Assembly (NCBI RefSeq): GCF_019550795.1
Contig: NZ_CP080545.1
Location: forward strand, 4,312,001 to 4,376,000
DNA: 64,000 nucleotides
Reading direction: 5' to 3'
Source of the DNA: Paenibacillus sp. sptzw28
GTDB lineage: Bacteria; Bacillota; Bacilli; Paenibacillales; Paenibacillaceae
Position numbers and translations under genes: made by a program. Shown piece by piece: positions 1-8,240 of this stretch (position 1 is its first letter; each line of letters opens with the position of its first letter). The notes under the pieces are model-generated. The model was not told the origin of the DNA. It saw only the letters and a program-made list of their open reading frames with translations, and ran no database searches.

Positions 1-64
1 GAAACAAGCTGCAGCCCTCCCGGCTCTAGGGTTACCTCTGCCGCTACCCGGCTTTGGCATGCGA

Positions 65-502
65 TCAAAAATTAAAATCAAAGTCCACAAGCTTCTCCGC
101 AATATCGTTAAACGTTTCTTCTGATTGCTTGAAGTAGCTATCCCATATATGCCTGCTCCAAATTTCCACCCGGTTGGAGACTCCGAGAACGATACAATCT
201 TTGTCCAGCTTGGCATATTCGCACAATGTATTCGGTAAGTTTACCCTTCCCTGTTTGTCAAGCTCGCATTCGGTCGCCCCCGAAAAGAAAAACCGGGAGA
301 ACGCCCGAGCATCCGATTTCATGAGCGGCAGCGATTTCAGCTTCTGCTCCAGCACGCTCCACTCGCTCATGGGATATACGAACAGGCAATTATCGAGACC
401 TCGCGTCACTACAAACTGGTCGCCGAGGCTTTCGCGGAATTTAACGGGAATAATGATGCGGCCTTTATCATCGATGCTGTGTTGGTACTCCCCCATGAAC
501 AC
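65..502 (-). CDS. mraZ: Transcriptional regulator / division-cluster protein MraZ
   Basis: A 145-residue protein beginning [15 protein letters not shown] after a GTG codon, the standard MraZ N-terminus, with the second AbrB-like half ([12 protein letters not shown]) following. MraZ is the first gene of the dcw division and wall cluster; it binds direct repeats upstream of itself and represses the operon. The open frame runs further upstream to 544, but the GTG at 502 has GGAG five bases before it and matches the family start, and the upstream part is the operator. The next gene of the cluster (rsmH) would lie beyond the left edge; bases 1-64 hold nothing I can assign. Length agrees with the usual 140-150 residues. 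Confidence 0.95.
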   Translation of the reverse strand: MFMGEYQHSIDDKGRIIIPVKFRESLGDQFVVTRGLDNCLFVYPMSEWSVLEQKLKSLPLMKSDARAFSRFFFSGATECELDKQGRVNLPNTLCEYAKLDKDCIVLGVSNRVEIWSRHIWDSYFKQSEETFNDIAEKLVDFDFNF

Positions 503-516
503 GGCCGCTCCACCCC

Positions 517-556
517 TTCCCCCAAATTCACCACTTGGCCCCACTTTTCACCACTA
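517..556 (-). promoter_or_regulatory. MraZ operator: four direct repeats with 10-bp period
   Basis: Read on the minus strand the 40 bases are four consecutive 10-mers: TAGTGGTGAA, AAGTGGGGCC, AAGTGGTGAA and TTTGGGGGAA, ending 14 bases before the mraZ GTG. Known MraZ sites are arrays of GTGG/TGGG-type boxes repeated once per helical turn, with AAAGTGG-type boxes described in Mollicutes. The match in sequence, spacing and place supports autorepression of the division cluster. The binding itself is inferred. Confidence 0.85.
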
Positions 557-646
557 GTGTTGATCTATTCGCCACCCCATATTAAATTCCTTCTTTCTTA
601 GAATGAATTTAATAAATATTTTATGCGATTAAAGTTGTTACACTTT

Positions 647-673
647 TGAAACTTTTTGGGACTTTGGTTCGTG
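647..673 (+). promoter_or_regulatory. ECF-sigma-type promoter ahead of the sigma-2-like gene
   Basis: TGAAAC at 647-652 and CGTG at 670-673 are separated by 17 bases. TGAAAC with CGT 16-17 bases later is the sigma-W/sigma-X class of ECF promoter in Bacillus. The same TGAAAC-17-CGT arrangement occurs in this window before yqeZ, a known sigma-W target in B. subtilis. It points at the small gene starting at 739. Confidence 0.5.
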
Positions 674-738
674 TAAGCTAGAAATGTCAATATCGTGCTT
701 TTGCCGATTAACATCGTAAAGGAGCGTCAATCCAAACT

Positions 739-993
739 ATGAGTGCCATTGCCGATCCTATAATCGAGCTGCTTCGTCCTGTGGAACAGCTGTGTTATCA
801 AGTGGCCCATTACCTTCTCGGTAATGATCGCGATGCAGCCGCTGCAAGCGAAGAAGCATTGATCGAGCTTTATCTTACTCCGATGTTCGTCCGAGGTTCG
901 GAAGAAGAAAGACGACAATTGGCCAAAGCAGCCGCGATGCGCACCGCTTTAAAGCTGGCCGGGCAGAGCATTAGAGAAGGTGCGGCGAAATAA
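739..993 (+). CDS. Small protein resembling an isolated sigma-70 region 2
   Basis: An 84-residue protein with no close family I can name. Residues 13-75 resemble region 2 of ECF sigma factors in helix layout (a LCYQVAHYLLGNDRDA stretch, then an acidic EEALIELYL helix and a later basic helix), but the usual core-binding signature is weak and there is no region 4 DNA-binding domain. The start has AAAGGAG 14 bases upstream, rather far, and no in-frame alternative exists. It is the only plus-strand gene between mraZ and the lipoprotein gene, diverges from mraZ, and sits behind an ECF-like promoter. It may be a degenerate sigma factor or a small protein that binds RNA polymerase; both are inference. 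Confidence 0.6.
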   Translation: MSAIADPIIELLRPVEQLCYQVAHYLLGNDRDAAAASEEALIELYLTPMFVRGSEEERRQLAKAAAMRTALKLAGQSIREGAAK

Positions 994-1036
994 AAAAAAG
1001 CTGTCACCGGCCCCGTGCGAGGGGCAGCGATGCAGC
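992..1036 (-). terminator. Terminator of the DUF4349 lipoprotein gene
   Basis: On the minus strand a long imperfect stem (AGCTG/CAGCT, CATCG/CGGTG, GCCCC/GGGGC) with a six-base loop is followed by eight T residues. It lies downstream of the lipoprotein gene and overlaps the stop codon of the convergent small gene. Confidence 0.75.
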
Positions 1037-1094
1037 TAATTTGAAATGCTCCGGCTTTCCGCTCTTAATGTAAGAGCTTTGAATGGCTGAATTT

Positions 1095-2174
1095 TCAGTC
1101 TGGTCTTTCTTCAGGTTTCGACTCTCCTGCCGGCACGGTTACCGGCATTGCCTGCGATAATTTGACACGCTTCTTGCGGTAAACGATATATGCCGGTGTT
1201 CCAACCGCGAGCAGAAGCACGAGAATCGGCAGCGCACCCGCAGCAACAACCACTACACCCTGAACAAATTCATAGATAAACGTCGAGCTTGCTTTCATTG
1301 CATTCAGCGTGCGTTCCAGAAAAGCCGTTTTCTCTTTGGCGGCTGATGAGGTTAAACCCGTTATCTGATATAACCTCAGTTCAATTGTAGAGAAGGCGAC
1401 ATTTTGATCCAGGTAACGCATTCTGCCTTTGATTTGTTCAATCTCCATTTGCACGTCGCCGAGCTGGTTGGAGAACTTAAGAAGATCGTCCGCACGCGTG
1501 GCTTTATCCATAAACGCGAGCAGCCGCGCCTCCACAACCTTACGCGCTTTAAGCCGTGAATCCAAATCCACATATTCCTCCGTCACATCCGTGCCCTTCA
1601 TGCTTCTCTCGAACTGCGTATGCTTAAGCTTCTCCAATTGGCCCAGAAACGTTTGAAAGCCGGACGCGGGTATTTTAATTGTATAAGTGCCTCCCAGCTC
1701 GCTCGCGGATTTCTGGTCGGAGAATTGTAGAATATAACCGCCTGACAAGTGTATAATGTTGTTCACCGATGTTTGCGCCTTGGAATAGTCGCTAACCTCC
1801 ATCGTGACATTGGCATGATAGATCAGCTTGCGACTGAAGCCGTCCGCATCCGCGCTTCCGGCATCGACACCACCGGTCTGAGCGGAAAATTCAAAATTAC
1901 CATCCGCTTTCGCACCTTCTGCAGCCGCTGCCGACTCCGAAGCCTTCACCTTACTCGTGGTACTCGCCGCATCGCTTACGGTAAAGCCGCTTGATTGGGC
2001 ACTCCCTGATAACTTGCTGTCCACTCCTCCGGCGCTCATGTTTGCGTTTTCTGGAGCACTTTTCGAAGCGTTGTCACTTGAAGAACAACCTGACGACGCA
2101 ATCAGCAGCACTGAGGCAATTCCAACTGCGAAGAACAGCCTTGCCCATTTCCATTTATTTATATAACCTGCCAT
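1095..2174 (-). CDS. DUF4349-domain lipoprotein
   Basis: A 359-residue lipoprotein. The ATG at 2174 has a GGGGGG ribosome site six bases upstream and gives a classic signal: basic residues, hydrophobic core, and a lipobox-like SSGC with Cys30. A Ser/Ala-rich linker follows, then the DUF4349 domain (around residues 115-300) with a predicted coiled coil near DLLKFSNQLGDVQMEIEQIK, and one C-terminal membrane segment (VVVAAGALPILVLLLAVG) with a basic tail. DUF4349 proteins are envelope proteins of unknown function. The gene stands alone, with an inverted repeat just upstream and a terminator downstream. Confidence 0.88.
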   Translation of the reverse strand: MAGYINKWKWARLFFAVGIASVLLIASSGCSSSDNASKSAPENANMSAGGVDSKLSGSAQSSGFTVSDAASTTSKVKASESAAAAEGAKADGNFEFSAQTGGVDAGSADADGFSRKLIYHANVTMEVSDYSKAQTSVNNIIHLSGGYILQFSDQKSASELGGTYTIKIPASGFQTFLGQLEKLKHTQFERSMKGTDVTEEYVDLDSRLKARKVVEARLLAFMDKATRADDLLKFSNQLGDVQMEIEQIKGRMRYLDQNVAFSTIELRLYQITGLTSSAAKEKTAFLERTLNAMKASSTFIYEFVQGVVVVAAGALPILVLLLAVGTPAYIVYRKKRVKLSQAMPVTVPAGESKPEERPD

Positions 2175-2193
2175 GCCGAACCCCCCTATACAG

Positions 2194-2235
2194 ATAATTG
2201 TACCGTTTCTCTTAACCAATAGACGGTACAATTAT
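2194..2235. repeat. Perfect 13-bp inverted repeat upstream of the lipoprotein gene
   Basis: ATAATTGTACCGT at 2194-2206 is repeated in inverted form as ACGGTACAATTAT at 2223-2235, with a 16-base spacer. It ends 20 bases before the lipoprotein start codon. It could be an operator half-site pair or a hairpin in the leader RNA; no T-run follows, so it is not a simple terminator. Confidence 0.8.
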
Positions 2236-2305
2236 TGCGGAAGTTGCAGTCGGTCTATTATGTTTACCTTATCCGGCTTCACTGAAAATTAATGACGTGA
2301 TGTGC

Positions 2306-2357
2306 AAAAAAAACCGCCGGAGCGGGGGGATTCGATTGAATCCGGCTCTAGCGGTTT
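2306..2357 (-). terminator. Terminator downstream of ahcY
   Basis: On the minus strand a stem beginning AACCGC and closing GCGGTT, with an inner GGATTC/GAATCC arm and the loop AATC, is followed by eight T residues. It lies directly after the ahcY stop codon. Confidence 0.9.
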
Positions 2358-2378
2358 CCGGTTGCTGCAATTGTTTCT

Positions 2379-3647
2379 TTAATGTTCGGCCCAGCTTTCC
2401 AGGTAGCTCTTCTGTTCTTCGGTCAGCTTATCGATTCCGATGCCCAGAGAAGCGAGCTTGTATTTCGCCACCTGCTCGTCAAGCTCATAAGGCACATTTA
2501 CGACTTTGCCTCCGATCGCCTTGTAATTATCGTTGACATATTTAAGCGACATCGCCTGCAGCGCAAAAGTCATATCCATAATTTCAGCCGGATGCCCGTC
2601 CCCTGCCGCAAGGTTAACGAGGCGTCCTTCGGCAAGCAGATAAATGCTGCGCCCGTCCTTCAGCAAATACTCTTCGATGTTGCGGCGCACAACTCGTTTG
2701 CCGGATGTCAGCGCCTCAAGCTCCGGTTTGTTAACCTCCACATCGAAGTGGCCTGCGTTGGACAATATCGCTCCGTTCTTCATGACGTTGTAATGCTCGC
2801 CGCGAATGACATCGCGGTTGCCGGTTACGGTTACGAAAATATCGCCGATTTTCGCAGCTTCAATCATCGGCAGCACCGTAAAACCGTCCATATAGGCTTC
2901 AACGGCCCTGATCGCGTCGATTTCCGTCACAACGACATTGGCGCCAAGCCCTTTTGCCCGCATCGCAACGCCCTTGCCGCACCAGCCGTAACCGACGACA
3001 ACGACCGTTTTGCCTGCTGCGACAAGGTTCGTCGTTCGGTTAATTCCATCCCAGACCGACTGTCCCGTGCCATAACGGTTGTCGAACAAATATTTACAAT
3101 ATGCATCATTGACCGCGACCATCGGAAATTGCAGCGAGCCATCCTTTTCCATCGCCTTAAGACGAAGAATGCCTGTCGTGGTTTCCTCGGCTCCGCCGCG
3201 AACTTGCTTCATCAATTCCGGACGTTCCGCGTGAAGGATGGAAACCAGGTCGCCGCCGTCGTCAATGATAAGATCCGGCTTCGTCTCGAGCGTCTTGATC
3301 ATCAGCTCTTTATATTCCTTCGGCTCGGGATTGTATTTGGCAAAAACTGTTATACCGTCCTCGACAAGCGCTGCGCAAACGTCGTCCTGCGTCGAAAGCG
3401 GGTTGCTTCCGGTTATCGTTACTTCGGCTCCCCCCGCCTTCACAACTTTTGCCAAATATGCTGTCTTCGCCTCGAGGTGCAGCGAGATCGCCACTTTGAG
3501 TCCTTTAAAAGGCTGTTCCTTCTCGAATTGCTCGCGAATCCGATTGAGAACCGGCATGTGAGCCGCCACCCAATCGATTTTCAAATGTCCTTCCGGAGCC
3601 AGAGCCAGATCCGTTACAATACTTGTTTCCTTTGCATTGACTGTCAT
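2379..3647 (-). CDS. ahcY: Adenosylhomocysteinase
   Basis: S-adenosylhomocysteine hydrolase, which splits the by-product of methyl transfer to adenosine and homocysteine, using bound NAD. The 422 residues cover the family length. Visible marks are the N-terminal substrate domain, the [18 protein letters not shown] nucleotide-binding loop, and [10 protein letters not shown] near residue 295. An AGAGG site lies about 11 bases before the ATG. The gene begins 16 bases after bshC on the same strand, so the two are probably cotranscribed and tie homocysteine/cysteine supply to bacillithiol synthesis. Typical Bacillus species use the Pfs/LuxS route instead; AhcY here is a lineage difference. Confidence 0.96.
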   Translation of the reverse strand: MTVNAKETSIVTDLALAPEGHLKIDWVAAHMPVLNRIREQFEKEQPFKGLKVAISLHLEAKTAYLAKVVKAGGAEVTITGSNPLSTQDDVCAALVEDGITVFAKYNPEPKEYKELMIKTLETKPDLIIDDGGDLVSILHAERPELMKQVRGGAEETTTGILRLKAMEKDGSLQFPMVAVNDAYCKYLFDNRYGTGQSVWDGINRTTNLVAAGKTVVVVGYGWCGKGVAMRAKGLGANVVVTEIDAIRAVEAYMDGFTVLPMIEAAKIGDIFVTVTGNRDVIRGEHYNVMKNGAILSNAGHFDVEVNKPELEALTSGKRVVRRNIEEYLLKDGRSIYLLAEGRLVNLAAGDGHPAEIMDMTFALQAMSLKYVNDNYKAIGGKVVNVPYELDEQVAKYKLASLGIGIDKLTEEQKSYLESWAEH

Positions 3648-3663
3648 TCCTTCAGCTTCCTCT

Positions 3664-5322
3664 CTATAAATAAATCATTCGGTGTCCGCCGCACGGGTCG
3701 AACGGGGCTTCCAGGAGCCGGTCAAGCCACATCCGGCCGTACCGGTTCCAATAGACCGTTACGTTGATAATACGCTCCTGCGGCTTGGTATCGGGCCAAA
3801 GGGACTGTGCGACCAGGTCCAGCTGCCGGGTAACCGCTTCAAAACGTTTCGCGTGAGCATCTCTCGTTCGGGCTTCAAGAAACTCAATTTGTTCGATGAT
3901 TTTACGTTTATTCGTTTCCCCAAGCGCGGAAAGACCGGTCTGAACCGACCCTACGGCCTGCAGAAGCGGTTCGTAAATATCGGCAAATTGCCGCTTTGCG
4001 TGAGCAAAGCGCGCGTCGATGTCGATCTCATCCTGCCTGGCAAGCCAATCTGCTTTAAGCTCCGCGAAGCGCAGTGCCACATCCTCGAACGATAAACCAT
4101 ACTTCATCATATGCTTGGCAACCGTACCTTCGACTAAGGTAAACGACATGCGCGGCACGACAATCGGCATTTGCATACCGAAAGTCCGGAACGCTGCGCC
4201 GGTTAAGCCCCAGTACGCGATTTCCCCCGGCCCAAGAACCGTCGCAAGCACCGGAAGCACATATTCCTGCATTAACGGGCGGGTCAGCACATTGTTGCTG
4301 AAGCGTTCGGGCGTTTCCGAAGCAATGGCGAGCAGTTCGCTATGAGACCACGACAACGAGCCTCTACGGTTTTCGAAGCGGCCATTCCGTTTGTAGAGTA
4401 ATGTACGCTCGCCACCTGCATTTTCGCCGTTATCCCGGTCTTCCAGAAACAGAAACAGATTGGCGCTTCCTTCAACAACATCCGCCTGCGCGGAATGGCC
4501 AAGCTCTCGAATCTCGGTCTCGCAGGTCCTGTAGGCAGCTTCAAGTTCGTCGTTGCGCTCGATCATTTGCCGGAACATTGGGGCTTCCAGTCTGCGCAGC
4601 TCCGGGTCGTCGGAATCAAGCAGCACCAAGCCCTCCTTACCAAACAGCCACCCCATAATATAAGCGAACCATTCGGACAAGCTTCGGGAACGACCGGCAA
4701 ATCCGGTCAGAGTTTCAATTAGCCCGGGCTTGAATTCCGTATCTTCGAGCGCAGTGCTCAAGCTCTCTATGGCTTCCGTCATCGCCTCTGATATAAGTAA
4801 AGTGCGGCTGACGGATGTACGCGGGCCCTCGGGGCGGCCGATGCCGATTTTAATTAATCCTTGATCCCTGCTTTGAACGAACGCATGGCTCGCTTCGTCC
4901 CAATCGTGATCCTCGCCGGCGATCCAGAACAGCGGAACGATCTTCTGACCGGTTAATTCGCTTGCATGCCGCGCTGCTGCAATTATCGATACGGCTTTAT
5001 GTATGACCATAAGCGGTCCCGTCATCAACCCGGCCTGCTGACCTCCGACCACGACAGGTGCGCCGGATGCAATTTCATTAATATTCCCTGCAACCTCAGC
5101 GTATCCGTTAAAACGAGTATTATACCGCTTAAGCACATTTGCCAATCGATCCGTCGGCACGCGGTTCGCCGATTGTTCGTTCAGCCGCTGCAGTCTAAGC
5201 TTCCAAGCCTCGTCTTCTGCGGGGTGGCTGCCGTAAATGGACTCAACTTTCGGGTTGGTCCGTTTCACATAAGCTTCGGTTAACGGCTGGCTGAAAGGCA
5301 GCTGCACCGATTCGATTTTCAT
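3664..5322 (-). CDS. bshC: Putative cysteine ligase BshC (bacillithiol synthesis)
   Basis: A 552-residue BshC protein, thought to add cysteine to glucosaminyl-malate as the last step of bacillithiol synthesis. The motifs [11 protein letters not shown] (around residue 92) and [13 protein letters not shown] (around residue 131) are diagnostic, and a coiled-coil region follows near the C-terminus. In Bacillus bshC lies next to mraZ; here the lipoprotein gene and ahcY separate them. A GAGAGG site precedes the ATG. It is upstream of ahcY with a short gap, so they probably form an operon. Confidence 0.95.
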   Translation of the reverse strand: MKIESVQLPFSQPLTEAYVKRTNPKVESIYGSHPAEDEAWKLRLQRLNEQSANRVPTDRLANVLKRYNTRFNGYAEVAGNINEIASGAPVVVGGQQAGLMTGPLMVIHKAVSIIAAARHASELTGQKIVPLFWIAGEDHDWDEASHAFVQSRDQGLIKIGIGRPEGPRTSVSRTLLISEAMTEAIESLSTALEDTEFKPGLIETLTGFAGRSRSLSEWFAYIMGWLFGKEGLVLLDSDDPELRRLEAPMFRQMIERNDELEAAYRTCETEIRELGHSAQADVVEGSANLFLFLEDRDNGENAGGERTLLYKRNGRFENRRGSLSWSHSELLAIASETPERFSNNVLTRPLMQEYVLPVLATVLGPGEIAYWGLTGAAFRTFGMQMPIVVPRMSFTLVEGTVAKHMMKYGLSFEDVALRFAELKADWLARQDEIDIDARFAHAKRQFADIYEPLLQAVGSVQTGLSALGETNKRKIIEQIEFLEARTRDAHAKRFEAVTRQLDLVAQSLWPDTKPQERIINVTVYWNRYGRMWLDRLLEAPFDPCGGHRMIYL

Positions 5323-5419
5323 GGACAGTCTCTACCTCTCCCTGAATGACTAAGTGGATAATTTTATAATGAATGCAAAGCAGTTTTCCTCATTGTACAC
5401 AACGTAATGCGGACCGTCA

Positions 5420-5451
5420 AAATAAAATCGCCTTCCCTGAAGAGGAAGACG
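5420..5451 (-). terminator. Terminator between DUF3397 gene and bshC
   Basis: On the minus strand CGTCTTCC pairs with GGAAGGCG (one G-T pair) around a short loop, followed by ATTTTATTTT. It ends the panE-DUF3397 transcript. Confidence 0.7.
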
Positions 5452-5462
5452 ACTGCGTGCCG

Positions 5463-5858
5463 CTACACATTAAAAAAGCTTTTGCCGATTCCGATGCACA
5501 TGAGCACGACATAAAACAATCCCATCAAGAAGAAGCCGAGCCGCCAAATCGCTCTCATGATTCGGGGGACATCGATGCTGCCGCGTGTCCGGTACTGAAC
5601 GTTGCCGATCAATCCTCCGCCGAGCAGCAGCACGAGCAGTATTCCGTAAAACCCGAAGGTGCTGTTGAATACATTGTTAAATAGTACGGACACGCAGCCG
5701 ATCAGCAAAGCGGTCGTCACATCCATCGCCGTCCGGAATGCCTTCTTCCGGTTGCCGCTCAATGCGGCGTATCCAAAATAAATCAGTAAGAAAGGGATAA
5801 TGGGAATGACGGCCAGCACCGCATAGACGTGCATGATGCTCTCCCAAATCATTTGCAT
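5463..5858 (-). CDS. DUF3397 family membrane protein
   Basis: A 131-residue integral membrane protein with about four hydrophobic segments (AVLAVIPIIPFLLIYFGYA, TALLIGCVSVLFNNVF, GILLVLLLGGGLIG and LGFFLMGLFYVVLMCIGIG). It matches the DUF3397 family found beside bshC and panE in many Bacillales. Its function is unknown. It starts 22 bases after panE and is probably cotranscribed with it. A second ATG at residue 9 has a closer GGGAG site and could be the true start. Confidence 0.85.
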   Translation of the reverse strand: MQMIWESIMHVYAVLAVIPIIPFLLIYFGYAALSGNRKKAFRTAMDVTTALLIGCVSVLFNNVFNSTFGFYGILLVLLLGGGLIGNVQYRTRGSIDVPRIMRAIWRLGFFLMGLFYVVLMCIGIGKSFFNV

Positions 5859-5880
5859 AACGGCCCGGCTCCTCTCGCCA

Positions 5881-6819
5881 TTAATTCAATGTTAACGCTT
5901 TGACTATTGCCGAAACGGCGTCGTTCAGAGGAGAAGGAATGCCCGTCCGCTTCGCCAGAGCCGAAATCCCCCCGTTTATCCACTCGATTTCAGTCGTCCG
6001 ACCGGCCTTTACGTCACGCAGCATGGAGGATTCGTTACCCGCCGTTTGCAGGCAAACAGAAAGCAAACGCTCCCACGCATCTCCGTCCGGCCGCATTCCG
6101 GCGGCAAGCAGGACCGTTTCGCACTCGTCGTGAAGCGCAGCCATCAGTTTTTTCCTTATCGGGTCCAAGCTCAATTCGCCGTTCGTGACACCGTAAATGG
6201 CCGTTAGGGGATTAATGACGGCATTAATCAGCAATTTATAGTAAAGACGATTATCCATCTCATTCGACAGAATTGTATCAATTCCTGCCGCCGCCAGCGC
6301 ACGCGCCAACATTTTTTGCGCTTCGTCCTCTAATCCGTCAGCCTTCGGCCAGCGTCCGAGAGTAAGCGTACCCCGGCCTGTATAACGCACTGAGTTATCG
6401 CCGACGCGAAGCGCCCCTTCAGTGGAAACCGCAGCATAGAGCCCTGCGGCCGGGATGACCGCCTCAAGCCTCTCCATATGGCCGATTCCGTTCAGCAAAC
6501 AGAGTAGCCCGGCCGAGTGCGAAGAAATAACGGCAACCTTGTCCATGAAATCACCGCTCAGATGCGACTGCTTCACCGCAAGCCAAATCCAATCGCCGCT
6601 TTCCGCCCGGCGAGATGCGGCGTAATTCTCGAGCGTTACGGCTGTCACGGGAACAGGCCTCAACCAAGCTCCGGCTTCCTCAAGCGTGATTCCATTCACG
6701 TTAAGCGATTCCGCTTGCTCTTCCGTTCGCGTAAGCAGCAGGACGGAAACACCCGACCGCGCCAGTCTTGCCGCATACATTAGTCCGAGTGAACCGGCTC
6801 CGATGATGATGATACGCAC
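5881..6819 (-). CDS. panE: 2-dehydropantoate 2-reductase
   Basis: Ketopantoate reductase family, NADPH-dependent, acting in pantothenate and coenzyme A synthesis. The N-terminus RIIIIGAGSLGLMYAARLA is the Rossmann GxGxxG fold; NKLLINAVINPLTA-like residues (YYKLLINAVINPLTAIYGV) mark the C-terminal catalytic helix domain with its conserved lysine. I place the start at GTG 6819 because AAAAGGG lies eight bases upstream and the Rossmann strand then begins at residue 2; an ATG at 6840 would add seven residues. The length of 312 fits the family. Some family members act on other 2-keto acids, so the substrate is inferred. Confidence 0.9.
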   Translation of the reverse strand: MRIIIIGAGSLGLMYAARLARSGVSVLLLTRTEEQAESLNVNGITLEEAGAWLRPVPVTAVTLENYAASRRAESGDWIWLAVKQSHLSGDFMDKVAVISSHSAGLLCLLNGIGHMERLEAVIPAAGLYAAVSTEGALRVGDNSVRYTGRGTLTLGRWPKADGLEDEAQKMLARALAAAGIDTILSNEMDNRLYYKLLINAVINPLTAIYGVTNGELSLDPIRKKLMAALHDECETVLLAAGMRPDGDAWERLLSVCLQTAGNESSMLRDVKAGRTTEIEWINGGISALAKRTGIPSPLNDAVSAIVKALTLN

Positions 6820-6870
6820 GTTTATCGCCCTTTTCGTCATGCATTGTTGTTTCCATCGTAACAGAATAAA

Positions 6871-6912
6871 AACAAAAAATCCCGCCGTTTTGTTGATTCG
6901 GCGAGATTTTTT
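6871..6912. terminator. Bidirectional terminator after rsfA
   Basis: AATCCCGCCG pairs with CGGCGAGATT (one G-T pair) around an 11-base loop, with A-runs before and T-runs after the stem, so it can act in both directions. It separates the RsfA-type gene from panE. Confidence 0.85.
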
Positions 6913-6931
6913 ATCGACTCTGTTAGTTCCC

Positions 6932-7579
6932 TTACTCGATTCGTTCCAGGTTGCCGTTGGCGTCCATCTTGAACCTGGGCTTCGCTTCGTCTTCTTCCGT
7001 TAACACAGTGAGACGCCGGGCACGGTCCATAATTTGAATGAGCGTTTTGTAATCGTCATTAACGGCACGGTAATCGGTTTGTGCGTTATTGACTTCCAGC
7101 GACAGCTTTTGATTTTGCTCCCTAAGAGTGAAAAGCTCTTCATCCTTGTCGCGCAGATCCCGCTCAAGCGTTTTGATTTGCCGTGTCAGCTCCTGATAAG
7201 TACCTTTCCATTGACGAAGGAAACGAATAACCGTATCGATGGATAACGACTCTTCCGTAACCGGCTCGTTTTTGTACGTGCGCTCTTCCGTGTCGATGAT
7301 CGCGATAGAAGACACATGAGGGGCTGCGACATACGTTTGCTTTTTCATATAGTTCCGTTTCTGGCGCTGCTGCTTCGCGATTTGAATCGCATCTTCATAA
7401 CGCTTGCGGACACAGCTGTTCCAACGAAAACCGCATGCGGCGGAAGTCCTTCCGATTCGTTCTCCGACTTCTTCGAAAGCGGCTAGCTGAGTGCTGCCTT
7501 CCCGAATATGCCGCAACGTGACCTCGGCTAAGATGAGATCGTCATCCGGGCTCCACGCATCTTGTCTGACTGCTGTCAT
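6932..7579 (-). CDS. rsfA: RsfA family prespore transcription regulator
   Basis: A 215-residue protein starting MTAVRQDAWSPDDDLILAEV, nearly the family consensus, with a Myb/SANT-like N-terminal domain (to about residue 65, RTSAACGFRWNSCVRKRYE) and a C-terminal coiled coil (around residues 130-190). RsfA tunes sigma-F-dependent expression in the forespore of B. subtilis, and the paralogue YlbO is similar. The start at 7579 has GGGAGG ten bases upstream; the frame stays open further 5' but without family sequence. Which paralogue it corresponds to is unclear. It is a single gene with a terminator behind it. Confidence 0.85.
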   Translation of the reverse strand: MTAVRQDAWSPDDDLILAEVTLRHIREGSTQLAAFEEVGERIGRTSAACGFRWNSCVRKRYEDAIQIAKQQRQKRNYMKKQTYVAAPHVSSIAIIDTEERTYKNEPVTEESLSIDTVIRFLRQWKGTYQELTRQIKTLERDLRDKDEELFTLREQNQKLSLEVNNAQTDYRAVNDDYKTLIQIMDRARRLTVLTEEDEAKPRFKMDANGNLERIE

Positions 7580-7773
7580 GCAACGAAAACCTCCCAACAT
7601 TAGGCGCTTACTTTATCTCTATGCCCTTGGTAGAGTTCATAGAATCTATCGGATACTAAATTGTATATCCATTTTTCTGAGGGCTCATACATGTTTTGGC
7701 CGGATTTGTACCAAACTTATTAAGAGCGCCTTTCAGCAGCCGAAAAGTTTGCCATTTCGTCACGAGAGGCGGG

Positions 7774-7803
7774 TTTACAACTCGTTTCCATAAACGTTAT
7801 AAT
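7774..7803 (+). promoter_or_regulatory. Sigma-A-type promoter for the DUF2626 gene
   Basis: TTTACA at 7774-7779 and TATAAT at 7798-7803 are 18 bases apart and lie 50 bases before the start codon. Confidence 0.65.
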
Positions 7804-7853
7804 GAGCAGTAGAAATCGGGGTCTTTGTACTTGCGAGAGGGGGATGCAAAATC

Positions 7854-8090
7854 ATGGCACGTATGTTCCGGGTACTCGGCTTTTGGACGCTTGTCATCGC
7901 TCTTATGGCGTTCGCCGGCGATATGACCGAGATGGCGCTCTTGTTCTTTATCCAAACGGTCGTGTTTGTCCTGTTAGGCTATTTGAACTTTTCCGAAAAA
8001 ACTTACCTGCTGATGTTCTGGGGTTATATGGTAATCTCGTTTATCGGCTTCACGTATTGGACCGTATTTGTAATGGGTAACCCATTTTAG
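7854..8090 (+). CDS. DUF2626 family small membrane protein (YqgY-like)
   Basis: A 78-residue protein with three hydrophobic segments (FWTLVIALMAFAG, LLFFIQTVVFVLLGYL, MFWGYMVISFIGFTYWTVFVM), matching the DUF2626/YqgY family of Bacillales. The function is unknown. GAGAGGGGG lies about ten bases before the ATG. It is a single gene diverging from rsfA and converging on the methyltransferase gene. Confidence 0.88.
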   Translation: MARMFRVLGFWTLVIALMAFAGDMTEMALLFFIQTVVFVLLGYLNFSEKTYLLMFWGYMVISFIGFTYWTVFVMGNPF

Positions 8091-8092
8091 TT

Positions 8093-8131
8093 ATATAAGC
8101 AAAGTTTCTCTCCGCAGAACTTTGCTTATAT
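8093..8131. repeat. 14-bp perfect inverted repeat after the DUF2626 gene
   Basis: ATATAAGCAAAGTT at 8093-8106 pairs perfectly with AACTTTGCTTATAT at 8118-8131 across an 11-base loop. It begins three bases after the stop codon. There is no T-run, so it may protect the transcript 3' end, with true termination at the next hairpin. Confidence 0.75.
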
Positions 8132-8183
8132 GCTGAAGCAAGTAATTTCATTTTGTACGGCGATCCTTGAGCCTTACATAGCC

Positions 8184-8230
8184 AAAAGGCTGCTACGCGT
8201 AGACAATGTCTACCGGAAGCAGCCTTTTTT
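8184..8230. terminator. Bidirectional terminator between convergent genes
   Basis: AAAAGGCTGCT pairs with AGCAGCCTTTT, enclosing a second stem GTAGAC/GTCTAC, and is followed by a run of T. On the minus strand the leading A-run becomes a T-run, so both the DUF2626 and methyltransferase transcripts can end here. Confidence 0.9.
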
Positions 8231-8240
8231 GTGCTTATGT

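Noticed and set aside
1..64. Possible start of rsmH at the left edge
   Set aside because: The minus-strand ATG at 60 reads MPKPGSGRGNPRAGR, which does not resemble RsmH; the gene probably begins outside.
503..544. Longer mraZ start at 544
   Set aside because: The region is the MraZ operator, and a GTG with a ribosome site gives the family N-terminus.
2382..3767. 461-codon open frame antisense to ahcY
   Set aside because: It is the shadow of ahcY on the other strand; no ribosome site or family sequence, and ahcY is a clear protein.
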